A DNA stretch of 64,000 nucleotides, from positions 5,792,001 through 5,856,000 of the forward strand of contig NZ_FMHT01000003.1 in NCBI RefSeq assembly GCF_900091585.1. Direction: 5' to 3'. The position numbers and the translations under genes are program-made. The stretch comes from Micromonospora nigra (GTDB taxonomy: Bacteria > Actinomycetota > Actinomycetes > Mycobacteriales > Micromonosporaceae). A model generated the notes under the pieces. It was given only the letters and a program-made list of their open reading frames with translations, searched no databases and was not told where the DNA came from. This document shows, piece after piece, positions 9,458-22,079 of this stretch (within the stretch, counting starts at the first letter, position 1; every line of letters starts with the position of its first letter).

Positions 9458-9914
9458 GCGGCACCCCCTGGGAAGACAACCGGATCCGTGCGGTGTCCCC
9501 GGCACGGTCGCCGCGACGCCACTGTCGACTCGCTCCCGCCGCGCGTCCGGGTCGACGTCGACCCCGATGCGCCCGGCTCGGCCCGGGCCGCCGGACTGAC
9601 CGCGACGAAGATTATCAATTACCGTTACGCTGAGTCAACCTCGGTGTCCGTGGTCCAACTCCAGCGTGGATCCGCGAGAACGGCTCTGAACTGCAACAAC
9701 GTTAACTGCTTGCCGCATCACGCCGTTGCTGTGGACCACCACTGCACAGGTGGCATCAACGCACCGTCACCAGCATGTCAAGTGGGTGAGCGGGTTCCGT
9801 GACGCCCGGGTGACGGCGGCGTCCGCATCGTGTCGGGCAGTCGTCCGGCGCACCCGGTGCCGTCGTCACCGGCACCGGCACCGGCACCGGCGCACGGTGG
9901 GGGGAGGCCCAGGC
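9458..9914. promoter_or_regulatory. Control region between the SARP gene and the rightward polyketide operon
   Basis: This 457-base gap is clearly poorer in G+C (about 9605-9780) than its surroundings and holds no convincing gene. The hexamer GTGACG occurs twice with an 11-base period at 9799-9804 and 9810-9815, the spacing known for SARP operators (heptamer plus 4-base spacer). Nearer the cyclase gene is a run of CACCGG hexamers (about 9868-9890). Promoter elements proper cannot be assigned by eye. Confidence 0.5.
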
Positions 9915-10253
9915 ATGGACCGTACGTTGATCGTCGCGAAGGTGGTGCCCACCGCCGAGACCGCGATCGCCGACATCTTCGCCGAGTCCGACCGCGGCGA
10001 GCTGCCCCACCTGGTGGGCGTCCGGCACCGCTCGCTCTACCGGCTGCACGACCTCTACGTGCACCTGATCGAGACCGGGACGCCCGGCGACGGCGCGGTG
10101 GAGGCCGTCCGGGACCACCCCGAGTTCATCCGGGTCAGCGAACGCCTGCGCCCCCACATCTCGCCCTACCTGCCGACCTGGCGGACCCCCCGGGACGCCA
10201 TGGCGCACTGCTTCTACCGCTTCGACGCCAGCCCCGTCGGGCGGCCGTCGTGA
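9915..10253 (+). CDS. TcmI-family aromatic polyketide cyclase (copy 2)
   Basis: The 112-residue protein is the paralogue of the leftward cyclase, sharing IFAESD, GVRHRSLY, LHDL and SPYLPTWR motifs; the two are roughly half identical by eye. It is the first gene of the rightward operon and probably acts on a later ring closure than the aromatase/cyclase downstream. ATG at 9915 follows GGGGAGG. Its TGA overlaps the GTG start of the next gene by 3 bases, so the two are translationally coupled. Confidence 0.85.
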   Translation: MDRTLIVAKVVPTAETAIADIFAESDRGELPHLVGVRHRSLYRLHDLYVHLIETGTPGDGAVEAVRDHPEFIRVSERLRPHISPYLPTWRTPRDAMAHCFYRFDASPVGRPS

Positions 10254-11961
10254 CCGCCACCACACCGACCGGAGACCAGCTCTGGTCCCGCTGCGCGGGC
10301 TGTGCCACCCTCCTGTACCGCAAACGGCTGCGCCGCAACCTCGACGTGTGCCCCGAGTGTGGACGGCACGCCCGGCTGGCCGCGCCGGAACGGCTGCGTC
10401 AGCTCGTCGACCCCGACTCGTTCACCGCGCTGCCCGACCGGGCGGTGCAGGTCGACCCGATCGTCTTCGTCGACGAGCTGCCGTACCCGCACCGGCTCAG
10501 CGCCGCCCGGGCCGCCACCGGCCTCGCCGAGGCGGTGCTGTGCGGCACCGCCACCATCGGCCGGCACCGCTGCGCCCTCGCCGTGATGGACTTCCGGTTC
10601 CTCGGCGGCAGCCTCGGCTGCGCCGTCGGAGAGCTGATCGTCCGCACCGCCGAGCGGGCCCTCGACGCCGGTGTCCCCCTGGTCCTGGTCACCGCCTCCG
10701 GCGGGGCCCGGATGCAGGAGGGTGCGCTGGCACTGATGCAGATGGCCACCGTCAGCCAGGCCGTCGCCGGGCTGCGCGAGGCCGGACTGCTCACCGTCAG
10801 CGTCCTCACCGACCCCACGTACGGGGGAGTGGCGGCGTCCTTCGCCACCAACACCGACGTGCTGATCGCCGAGAGCGGTGCCCGGATGGGCTTCGCCGGC
10901 CCCCGGGTCATCCGGCAGGTCACCGGCCGGTCCCTGCCCGAGGGCTTCCAGACCGCCCACTTCCTGCTGCGGTACGGCCAGGTCGACATGGTGACGCCGC
11001 GGCACGCCCTGCGGGGCCGGATCGCGGCGCTGCTGGCCGCCGCGGCGGCGGGCCGCCGGCCCGGTACGCGGCCCGGCGTACCCGCGCGGGATCCGGCATC
11101 GCGCCCGGCGCGGGCGGACGACGGATCCCACCCGGCCCCCACCCGCCCCGCCGACGCCTGGGAGACCGTGCGTCTGGCCCGGCATCCCGGCCGACCCACC
11201 ACGCTGGACTATCTGGAGACCGCGTTCGACGGATTCGTGGAGCTGCACGGCGACCGCCTCGGTCGAGACTGCCCCGCCGTGGTCGGCGGCCTAGCCCGGC
11301 TCGACGGCCGGCACGTGGTGGTGGTCGGCCACCAGAAGGGACACGACAGCGCGGAACTGGCCGCCCGGAACTTCGGCATGGCCAGCCCCGCCGGGCACCG
11401 CAAGGCGCTGCGGCTGATGCGGCTCGCCGCCCGGCTCGGACTGCCCGTGGTTACCCTGGTGGACACGCCCGGCGCGGATCCCGGAGTGGACGCCGAGCAG
11501 CAGGGGCAGGCCGCCGCCATCGCGGAGAACATCCTGGCACTCAGCGTCCTGCCCACCCCGGTCGTCGCGGTGGTCACCGGCGAGGGTGGCAGCGGCGGGG
11601 CGCTCGCCCTGGCCGTCGCCGACCGGGTGCTCATGCTCCAGCACGCCGTCTACTCGGTGATCAGCCCCGAGGGCTGCGCGGCGATTCTGTGGCCGGGACG
11701 CGCCGCCACCGCGCAGGCCGCGCGGGCGCTGCGGCTGACCGCGCCGGACCTGCACCGCCTCGGCATCATCGACGAGATCGTCCCCGAGCCGCGGCCCGCC
11801 GCCCACCACGATCCGCAGGCCACGGCACACGCGGTCCGCGAGGCGGTGTCGGCGAACCTGCTGCCGCTGCTGGACGTGCCCACCCCGTCGCTGGTGCGTC
11901 GCCGCCGGCAGCGGTTCCGACGCTTCGGCGCTGCCCGCTCCGGCATCCGGGCGGGTTCCCG

Positions 11962-11965
<4 letters not shown>
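10250..11965 (+). CDS. accDA: Fused acetyl-CoA carboxylase carboxyltransferase (AccD-AccA)
   Basis: The 571-residue protein joins the two carboxyltransferase halves. Residues 1-270 are AccD-like, opening with a four-Cys zinc ribbon (CAGC and CPEC pairs at about 15-38) and containing VTASGGARMQEG and a crotonase-type core. After a linker rich in Pro, Arg and Ala (about 275-300), residues 305-571 are AccA-like, with LVDTPGADPG, GEGGSGGALAL and YSVISPEGCAAILW. It transfers CO2 from carboxybiotin to acetyl-CoA to give malonyl-CoA. With the next two genes it forms a complete carboxylase, so the cluster supplies its own extender unit. The 4-base overlaps on both sides show tight coupling. Confidence 0.88.
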
Positions 11966-15437
<3,472 letters not shown>

Positions 15438-15441
<4 letters not shown>

Positions 15442-16712
15442 CCGGCCGCCGGACCGTGGTCACCGGCGTCGGGGTGGTCGCCCCCGGCGGTGTCACCCGC
15501 GACCGGTTCTGGAAGACGATCACCGAGGGGCGCACCGCCACCCGCCGGATCACCTTCTTCGACCCGTCGCCGTTCCGCTCCCAGATCGCCGCCGAGTGCG
15601 ACTTCGACCCCGACGCCGCCGGACTCAGCCCGGCCGAGCGGCAACGCGCCGACCGGTACGTGCAGTTCGCGCTGGCCTGCGCCGCCGAGGCCCTCGCCGA
15701 CAGCGGCCTCGACCTCACCGACGAGCTGCGCGACCGGGCCGGCGTGGTACTCGGCACCGCCGTCGGCGGCACGATGGCCCTGGAACAGGAGTACGTCCGG
15801 GTCAGCGACTCCGGTCGACACTGGCTGGTCGACGCCGCCCTCGGTGGCCCGTACCTGTACCAGGCGCTGGTGCCCAGCAGCCTGGCCGCCGACGTGGCCT
15901 GCCGGCACGGCCTGCACGGCCCCGCGCAGGTGGTGTCCACCGGCTGCACCTCCGGCATCGACGCCGTCGGCTACGCCCACCAGCTCGTCGCCGACGGCGA
16001 GGCCGACGTCGTGCTCGCCGGGGCGGCTGACTCACCCATCTCCCCGGTGACGGTCGCCTCGTTCGACGCCATCAGGGCCACCAGCCCGGACAACGACGAT
16101 CCGGCGCACGCGTCCCGCCCGTTCGACGCCGACCGGCACGGGTTCGTCCTCGCCGAGGGCGCGGCGGTGCTCGTGTTGGAGGAGGCCGAACACGCCCGCC
16201 GCCGGGGCGCGCACGTCTACTGCGAGGTCGCCGGGTACGCCGGGCGCAGCAACGGTTTCCACATGACCGGCCTGCGCCCCGACGGGATCGAGCTGGGGTT
16301 GGCCATCGCCGACACGCTGCGGCAGGCCCGGCTGGACCCGGCCGCGGTGTCCTACATCAGCGCCCACGGATCCGGTACCCGGCAGAACGACCGGCACGAG
16401 ACGGCGGCCTTCAAGCGGGCGCTCGGGCAGTCGGCGTACCAGGTGCCGATCAGTTCGATCAAGTCGATGGTGGGGCACTCGCTGGGCGCGATCGGCGCGA
16501 TCGAGATGGCCGCCTGCGCCCTGGCCGTCGAGTACGGCGTGGTGCCCCCCACGGCCAACTGGGCCACCCGCGACCCCGAATGCGACCTGGACTACGTGCC
16601 CAACGAGGCGAGGGACCTGCCCGTGGACGTCGCCCTGTCGGTGGGCAGCGGCTTCGGCGGCTTCCAGTCCGCGATGCTGTTCCGTCGCCTGCCCCGGCAG
16701 GCCGCCGCGTGA
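15438..16712 (+). CDS. Type II polyketide ketosynthase alpha
   Basis: The 424-residue enzyme is a complete KS-alpha: the nucleophile Cys170 in [12 protein letters not shown], His310 in [11 protein letters not shown], and Lys342 plus His347 in [11 protein letters not shown]. It extends the poly-beta-ketone chain on the ACP by decarboxylative condensation of malonyl units, working as a heterodimer with KS-beta. The start is GTG at 15438, overlapping the cupin stop; the KS-beta GTG overlaps its own stop in turn. Gene order cupin, KS-alpha, KS-beta resembles spore-pigment loci. Confidence 0.95.
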
Positions 16713-18013
16713 GCCCCGCCGGCCAGCCCGCCACACCCGGCCCGGCGACTGTCGCCCCCGCCGCGCGACCGTCCACCGCCCGCGCCGTGGTCACCGGCAT
16801 CGGCGTCGTCGCGCCCAGCGGGATCGGCGCCGACGTGCACTGGCGCACCCTGACCGCCGGCAACTACCGCGTCGGCCCGCTCACCCTGTTCGACGCCACC
16901 GGCTACCCCACCCGACTCGGCGGGGAGGTGCCCGACTTCGACCCGGCCGGGTACGCCGACAACCGGGCCCTCGTGCAGACCGACCGGTGGACCCACCTCG
17001 GCTTCGCCGCCACCCGGCTCGCCCTGGCCGACGCCGGCCTGCCCGAGCAGGCGCCCGACCCGTACGCCTGGGCGGTCACCCTGGCCAGCTCGTCCGGCGG
17101 CAACCTGTTCGGGCAGCGGGAACTGCAACGCCTGTGGTCGTCGCCGTCGCGCACCGTCGGGGCGTACCAGTCGATCGCCTGGTTCTACGCGGCCAGCGTC
17201 GGCCAACTGTCCATCCGCCACCAGTTCAAGGGCCCCTGCGGGGTGCTCGTCGCCGAGTCCGCCGGTGGGCTGGACAGCCTCGCCCATGCCGTGCGCACCG
17301 TCCGTCGGGGCACCCCCGTGGTCGTCGCCGGGGCGACCGAGTGCCCGCTGAGCCCGTACGCGCTGGCCTGTCAGCTCCGCTCCGGGCTGCTCAGCGACGT
17401 CGCCGACCCGCGGGCGTACCGGCCGTTCGACGCCGCCGCCAGCGGTTACCTGCCCGCCGAGGGCGGTGCCGTGTTCGTGGTGGAGGAGTACGGTCACGCC
17501 CTGGCCCGGGGGGCCCGCATCTACGGTGAGGTCGCCGGCTGGGGTGCCACCCACGACGCCGTCCACACCGGAGCGGATCACGGCGGTGACCCGGTGCAGT
17601 ACGCCCGCGCCATGCGGCTGGCGCTCGACCGGGCCACGGTGGACCCGGCACAGGTGGACCTGGTGCTGCCCGACGCGCTCGGGGTGCCCCGACACGACCT
17701 GGCCGAGGCGCGGGCGCTGCGCGCCGTCTTCGGCGACCGGCCACCGCCGGTGAGCACGCACAAACCGCTGACCGGGCGGGCGCACCAGGGCGGCGCGGCG
17801 CTGGACGTGGCCACGGCGTTGCTCGCCTTCGCCCACGACACGCTGCCCGCCTCCGTCGGCCCCGACGAGGTGGCTCCCGGCTGTGAGCTGGACTTCCTAC
17901 GTGAGTGCCGGCGACCCCGGGAACGGATCGCGCTGGTCTGCGCACGGGGCTTCGACGGGTTCAACAGTGCGCTGGTGTTGCGCGGTGCGCCGCCGGCGGG
18001 ACAGGGGTGGTGA
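16709..18013 (+). CDS. Type II polyketide ketosynthase beta (chain length factor)
   Basis: The 434-residue protein keeps the thiolase fold but lacks the catalytic Cys, which identifies it as a chain length factor. The position reads [10 protein letters not shown], so Ser184 replaces the Gln usually found there, with Glu183 before it. The histidines of KS-alpha are also changed ([13 protein letters not shown] region). CLFs set chain length and prime the synthase by decarboxylating malonyl-ACP, a role attributed to that Gln. A Pro/Ala-rich leader of about 25 residues precedes the fold. It overlaps KS-alpha by 4 bases and the next gene by one base. Confidence 0.92.
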   Translation: MSPAGQPATPGPATVAPAARPSTARAVVTGIGVVAPSGIGADVHWRTLTAGNYRVGPLTLFDATGYPTRLGGEVPDFDPAGYADNRALVQTDRWTHLGFAATRLALADAGLPEQAPDPYAWAVTLASSSGGNLFGQRELQRLWSSPSRTVGAYQSIAWFYAASVGQLSIRHQFKGPCGVLVAESAGGLDSLAHAVRTVRRGTPVVVAGATECPLSPYALACQLRSGLLSDVADPRAYRPFDAAASGYLPAEGGAVFVVEEYGHALARGARIYGEVAGWGATHDAVHTGADHGGDPVQYARAMRLALDRATVDPAQVDLVLPDALGVPRHDLAEARALRAVFGDRPPPVSTHKPLTGRAHQGGAALDVATALLAFAHDTLPASVGPDEVAPGCELDFLRECRRPRERIALVCARGFDGFNSALVLRGAPPAGQGW

Positions 18014-18333
18014 TGACGGCACAACGGCGGGCCCGCGTGGTCTTCCTGGTCCGCGTGCGACAGGAGCGCACCGACGACTTCCTGCGCGCGTACGAGCAGG
18101 TGCGGCATCTGGTCGCGGACGGGGTGCCCGGCCACCTGGTCGACCAGGTGTGTCGCTCGTCGACCGATCCGGAGCAGTGGTTGATCACCAGCGAGTGGGC
18201 CAGCCTGGCCGACTTCGAGGCGTGGGAGCGCAGCCCCGAGCACCGGGATCTGGTGCGGCCGATGCGGGAGTGCTTCACCGACGCCCGGTCGTTGCGTTTC
18301 CACGTGCACGCCCAGACGCCACCTCCGGCGTGA
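18013..18333 (+). CDS. Antibiotic biosynthesis monooxygenase (ABM) family protein
   Basis: The 106-residue protein fits the ABM ferredoxin-like fold: a first strand VVFLVRVRQ, a helix with FLRAYEQVR, then DPEQWLITSEWASLADFEAWERSPEH, which is characteristic. ABM proteins in aromatic polyketide clusters (ActVA-ORF6, TcmH) oxidise anthrone-type rings to quinones without a cofactor. It is the last gene of the rightward operon; its ATG overlaps the KS-beta stop by one base. The next gene converges 3 bases away. Confidence 0.8.
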   Translation: MTAQRRARVVFLVRVRQERTDDFLRAYEQVRHLVADGVPGHLVDQVCRSSTDPEQWLITSEWASLADFEAWERSPEHRDLVRPMRECFTDARSLRFHVHAQTPPPA

Positions 18334-18336
18334 CGG

Positions 18337-18735
18337 TCACGGGGACGGCCGGTTCGAGTCCCACGCGGCGGCCAGTCGCTTGGGTGCGCGGGCGTACCAC
18401 GCCTCCACCACCAGCTCGGCCAGTTCGGCGACGTCGACGCGGTCGAGCCGCACCAGCACCGCCGGGTAGCCGTCGAAGTGCGCCGTGGTGAGGTAGACCG
18501 CCGGGTCGTCGGCGAGCAGGGCCTCCTTGACGCCCAGGTCCGCCACCCGCACCCCGAGCACCGGGCCGTCGGGCGCGGCCGGACCCAGCTCGTCGATCTC
18601 GTTGCGGCGCAGGGGCCGCTCCCAGACGAACGCCTTGCCCCGCACCGTCCAGGCCGGCAACCCGCCGTAGGACGGGCGCTCGTCGGTCTCCGGCAGCCCG
18701 AGCACGATGCGACGCACGTCGTCGAAGGTGGCCAC
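18337..18735 (-). CDS. MmcQ/YjbR family protein
   Basis: The 132-residue protein reads as a YjbR/MmcQ (CyaY-like fold) protein: LGLPETDERPSYGG at the N-terminus, VWERPLRRNE, then ADDPAVYLTTAHFDGYPAVLVRLD and a C-terminal AWYARAPKRLAAAW. The family is thought to bind DNA, but its role is not established. Its end almost abuts the polyketide operon end, so it marks the right border of that cluster. The start is GTG at 18735. Confidence 0.85.
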   Translation of the reverse strand: MATFDDVRRIVLGLPETDERPSYGGLPAWTVRGKAFVWERPLRRNEIDELGPAAPDGPVLGVRVADLGVKEALLADDPAVYLTTAHFDGYPAVLVRLDRVDVAELAELVVEAWYARAPKRLAAAWDSNRPSP

Positions 18736-18909
18736 GACGTGACGATACGCGACCGACCGTGCGGGCCGGGAGAGCCGAGGAGCACCGGGGCCCGGCGATT
18801 CGACCCACCGTCACGGTGGCGACCGGTGGCCGGGTGGATTGACGCCCGTCCTCGACCCCGATACGGTCCGGGCGCATCCGCCATCCCGGCGTACCCGAGA
18901 AGGGGCCGC

Positions 18910-19995
18910 ATGCCGACCGACCCGCCGGCCGCCTGCCTGGCCGATCTGGCCGAGCGGGCCCGCGCCGTGCTGCCCGCCGACGTCTGGGACTACGTCGAGG
19001 GCGGCAGCGGCGCCGAGGTCACCCTGCGGGCCAACCGGGCCGCCCTGGACCGGGTGGCGGTGCTGCCCCGGATGCTGCGTGGGGTGCACACCCCCGACCT
19101 GCGGGTGGAACTGCTGGGCCGACCGTCCGCGCTGCCGGTGGCGGTCGCGCCGATGGCCTACCAACGGCTGGTGCACCCCGACGGTGAGTGGGCGCTGGCC
19201 ACGGCGGCGCGGGACGCGGGCGTGCCCTACGTGGCCAGCACCCTGGCCAGCACCGCCGTGGAGCAGGTGGCCGCGACCGGCGCCGAGGTCTGGTTCCAAC
19301 TCTACTGGCTGCGCGACCGGGGTCTCGTCGTCGACCTGCTGGACCGGGTCGGCGCCGCCGGATGCCGGGCCCTGGTGGTCACCGTCGACGTGCCCCTGCT
19401 CGGCCGCCGCCTGCGCGACCTGCGCAACGCGTTCCGCCTGCCGGCCGGGGTGACCGCCGCGAACCTGCGCGGCGGGCGCGGCGACCTCGCCCACGGCGGT
19501 GCCCCCGGCGTCACCCCGGTCGCCACCGCGTCGGCCTTCGCCCCGGCGCTGCGCTGGTCGGACCTCGACTGGCTGCGCGGGCGGACCGACCTGCCGCTGG
19601 TCGTCAAGGGGGTGCTCGATCCCCGTGACGCGGTCGAGGCCGTCGGGGTGGGCGCGGACGCGGTGGTGGTGTCCAACCACGGCGGCCGGCAGCTCGACGG
19701 GGCCCCGGCCAGCGCCGCCGTGCTGCCCGAGGTGGTGGCGGGCGTCGGCGACCGGTGCGAGGTCCTGCTCGACAGCGGTGTCCGGTCCGGCACCGACGTG
19801 CTGCGGGCGTTGGCCCTCGGCGCGAGCGGCGTCCTGCTCGGCCGGCCGCTGCTGTGGGGTCTCGCCGCCGGTGGCCGCGCCGGTGCCGGACGGGCGTTGT
19901 CGATCCTCGCCGACGAGTTGCGCGACGCCCTCACCCTGGCCGGCTGTGCCGACCCGGCCGCCGCGCGGAACCTGCGGACCATGCGTACGGACTGA
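18910..19995 (+). CDS. FMN-dependent alpha-hydroxy-acid oxidase/dehydrogenase
   Basis: The 361-residue TIM-barrel protein has the family motifs: WDYVEGGSG near the N-terminus, VAPMAYQRLVHPDGE, the active-site segment SNHGGRQLDG with His and Arg (about residue 260), and LDSGVRSGTDVLRALALGA for the FMN phosphate. Enzymes of this family oxidise L-lactate, glycolate, mandelate or related 2-hydroxy acids to 2-oxo acids; sequence does not decide which. ATG at 18910 follows GAGAAGGGG. No partner gene adjoins it. Confidence 0.88.
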   Translation: MPTDPPAACLADLAERARAVLPADVWDYVEGGSGAEVTLRANRAALDRVAVLPRMLRGVHTPDLRVELLGRPSALPVAVAPMAYQRLVHPDGEWALATAARDAGVPYVASTLASTAVEQVAATGAEVWFQLYWLRDRGLVVDLLDRVGAAGCRALVVTVDVPLLGRRLRDLRNAFRLPAGVTAANLRGGRGDLAHGGAPGVTPVATASAFAPALRWSDLDWLRGRTDLPLVVKGVLDPRDAVEAVGVGADAVVVSNHGGRQLDGAPASAAVLPEVVAGVGDRCEVLLDSGVRSGTDVLRALALGASGVLLGRPLLWGLAAGGRAGAGRALSILADELRDALTLAGCADPAAARNLRTMRTD

Positions 19996-20062
19996 CCCAG
20001 CGCGTTCACCACGACGCAAACTGCGACGGCCGGGCTGCCGTGGTCCTGGGTGGACGGTCATA

Positions 20063-20323
20063 ATGGGCGACATGGTTGCCTGGGAGTACGCCCTGCTGGT
20101 CCGCCGCTACCAGGGGCAGGGCCGCAATTTCCACGTGTCGTTCGTCTGGTACGGCCCGGACGGTTCCCGGAAGGACATCACGGCGTACGGCGACACCGCG
20201 ATCGCGCACCTCAACCGGGCCGGCCGGGATGGCTGGGAACTGGTCTCCGCCGCGGAGGACGTGAACAACGTGCAGGGCAGCACCGAGGTGCACCGCTACC
20301 ACCTGAAGCGCCCGCTGGCCTGA
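20063..20323 (+). CDS. Small DUF4177-like protein
   Basis: The 86-residue protein has WEYALLVRR at the start and LNRAGRDGWELVSAAED in the middle. The pairing of Trp-Glu-Tyr with Gly-Trp-Glu-Leu-Val is that of DUF4177-type proteins, whose function is unknown. ATG at 20063 or at 20072 (MVAWEY) could be the start; neither has a strong ribosome binding site. A long hairpin follows the gene. Confidence 0.65.
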   Translation: MGDMVAWEYALLVRRYQGQGRNFHVSFVWYGPDGSRKDITAYGDTAIAHLNRAGRDGWELVSAAEDVNNVQGSTEVHRYHLKRPLA

Positions 20324-20357
20324 GTCCGGCCGGTGACCGCCGCGGCGGCGGCGCGGT

Positions 20358-20405
20358 TGCGGCATGTCGGGGTATCCGGGTGACCGGATACCCCGACATG
20401 CCGCA
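20358..20405. terminator. Perfect 22-bp inverted repeat between convergent genes
   Basis: Arms at 20358-20379 and 20384-20405 match over all 22 bases around a GTGA loop. It lies between the rightward DUF4177-like gene and the end of leftward glyA, so it can terminate both. Confidence 0.88.
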
Positions 20406-20445
20406 CACCGCGTCGAGCATCGTCTCAGGCCGGGACGGCGGTGGG

Positions 20446-21885
20446 TCAGCCCAGGTCGACGTGGGGATACAGCGGGAAACCGGCCAGCAGTTCGGTGGCC
20501 TGCCGGCTGATCTTGTCGGCGAGGGCCGGGTCGAGCACGTACTTCGCCTTGGAGGCGGTGCCGTCCGGGTTCGCGCCGGCCGTGGTCTGGCTCAGCACGG
20601 TGTGGATCAGCTCGGCCGTGGCGTCCATTTCGGCTGTGCCGAGGCCCCGGCTGGTCAGCGCCGGCGTGCCGATGCGGATGCCGGAGGTGTACCAGGCGCC
20701 GTTCGGGTCCTGCGGGACGGAGTTGCGGTTGGTGACGATGCCCGAGTCGAGCAGCGCCTGCTCGGCCTGCCGGCCGGTCAGGCCGTAGCCGGACACGTCG
20801 ATGAGCACCAGGTGGTTGTCGGTGCCGCCGGTGACCAGGGTCGCGCCCCGCCGGGCCAGCCCCTCGGCGAGTGCCTGCGCGTTGGCGACGATGCGCCGGG
20901 CGTAGTCGGCGAAGTCGGGACGGCGGGCCTCGGCCAGCGCGACGGCCTTGGCGGCCATCACGTGCGGCAGTGGGCCACCGAGGACCATCGGGCAGCCCCG
21001 GTCGACCTGGTCGGCCAGTTCCGGCCCGCACAGCACCATGCCGCCGCGCGGGCCGCGCAGCGACTTGTGGGTGGTGGTGGTGACGATGTGCGCGTGCGGC
21101 ACCGGGTCGAAGTCGCCGGTGAAGACCTTGCCGGCGACGAGGCCGGCGAAGTGTGCCATGTCGACCATGAACGTGGCTCCGACGGAGTCGGCGATCTCGC
21201 GCATGATCCGGAAGTTGACCTTGCGCGGGTACGCCGAGTAGCCGGCGACGAGGACCAGCGGCTTGAACTCGCGCGCCGCCTCGGCGACCTTGTCGTAGTC
21301 GACCAGGCCGGTGGCCGGGTCGGTGCCGTAGCTGCGCTGGTCGAACATCTTGCCCGAGATGTTCGGCCGGAAGCCGTGGGTCAGGTGGCCGCCCGCGTCC
21401 AGCGACATGCCCAGCATCCGCTGGTTGCCCAACTCCCGGCGCAGCGCGAACCAGTCCGCCTCGGTGAGGTCGTTGACGTGCCGGGCCTGGGCCCGCTTCA
21501 GCGCCGGTGCCTCCACCCGGTCGGCCAGGACCGCCCAGAAGGCGACCAGGTTGGCGTCGATGCCCGAGTGCGGCTGCACGTAGGCGTGCGCCGCGCCGAA
21601 CAGCTCCCGGGCGTGTTCGGCGGCGAGGGCCTCGACCGTGTCGACGTTCTGACAGCCGGCGTAGAAGCGACGGCCGACCGTGCCCTCGGCGTACTTGTCG
21701 CTGAACCAGTTGCCCATCGCCAGCAGCGTCGCCGGGGAGGCGTAGTTCTCGCTGGCGATCAGTTTGAGCGACTCCCGCTGGTCGGCCAGCTCGGCGCCGA
21801 TGGCGTCGGCCACCCGTGGTTCGACGGCCCGGATGACCTCGAGAGCACTGCGGAAAGCGGTGGATTCGGCATTCGGCGACGGCAT
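20446..21885 (-). CDS. glyA: Serine hydroxymethyltransferase
   Basis: The 479-residue PLP enzyme converts serine and tetrahydrofolate to glycine and methylene-THF. Visible motifs are [40 protein letters not shown] (PLP ring contacts) and [14 protein letters not shown] with the Schiff-base Lys. It is longer than the usual 415-435 residues because of an insert around [15 protein letters not shown], known from other actinomycete copies. I chose ATG at 21885 behind CTGGAGG; the frame is open further upstream, but that stretch is the riboswitch leader. Confidence 0.93.
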   Translation of the reverse strand: MPSPNAESTAFRSALEVIRAVEPRVADAIGAELADQRESLKLIASENYASPATLLAMGNWFSDKYAEGTVGRRFYAGCQNVDTVEALAAEHARELFGAAHAYVQPHSGIDANLVAFWAVLADRVEAPALKRAQARHVNDLTEADWFALRRELGNQRMLGMSLDAGGHLTHGFRPNISGKMFDQRSYGTDPATGLVDYDKVAEAAREFKPLVLVAGYSAYPRKVNFRIMREIADSVGATFMVDMAHFAGLVAGKVFTGDFDPVPHAHIVTTTTHKSLRGPRGGMVLCGPELADQVDRGCPMVLGGPLPHVMAAKAVALAEARRPDFADYARRIVANAQALAEGLARRGATLVTGGTDNHLVLIDVSGYGLTGRQAEQALLDSGIVTNRNSVPQDPNGAWYTSGIRIGTPALTSRGLGTAEMDATAELIHTVLSQTTAGANPDGTASKAKYVLDPALADKISRQATELLAGFPLYPHVDLG

Positions 21886-21907
21886 GGAACCTCCAGGAGA
21901 CGTTCGG

Positions 21908-21992
21908 AAGGCCCAGGCGCTCGGCGTGCGTCCTTGCGACGGGACCGCTTCCCGATGGTGCTCCATCCCCACGCGCCAGTCACGGCCCGTGC
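21908..21992 (-). ncRNA. ZMP/ZTP (pfl) riboswitch upstream of glyA
   Basis: Read on the minus strand, the leader contains, in order, GACTGGCG (21981-21974), a small hairpin with GATG/CATC arms, GGGAAGCGG, a variable arm, and GCGCCTGGGCC (21920-21910). These are the conserved elements of the pfl motif, which senses the purine intermediates ZMP and ZTP and switches on one-carbon genes such as glyA when 10-formyl-THF is short. The element ends about 22 bases before the start codon, so control could act on translation or termination. Boundaries are approximate. Confidence 0.82.
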
Positions 21993-22079
21993 TGATCCTA
22001 CCGCCTCCGTCCGTGCCCATCCGCACGCCGTCCCCGGGCACCCCTCGCCGTCGACGCCGGGTGTCCGTAAGATCGACGC

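Noticed and set aside
9866..9894. CACCGG hexamer run as a regulatory repeat
   Set aside because: It is a short GC-rich run of a kind common in this genome, and no symmetry or spacing argues for a protein site.
18345..18375. GGTTCGAGTCC, resembling a tRNA T-arm
   Set aside because: It lies inside the C-terminal codons of the MmcQ/YjbR gene on the minus strand, and no acceptor stem, D-arm or anticodon arm fits around it.
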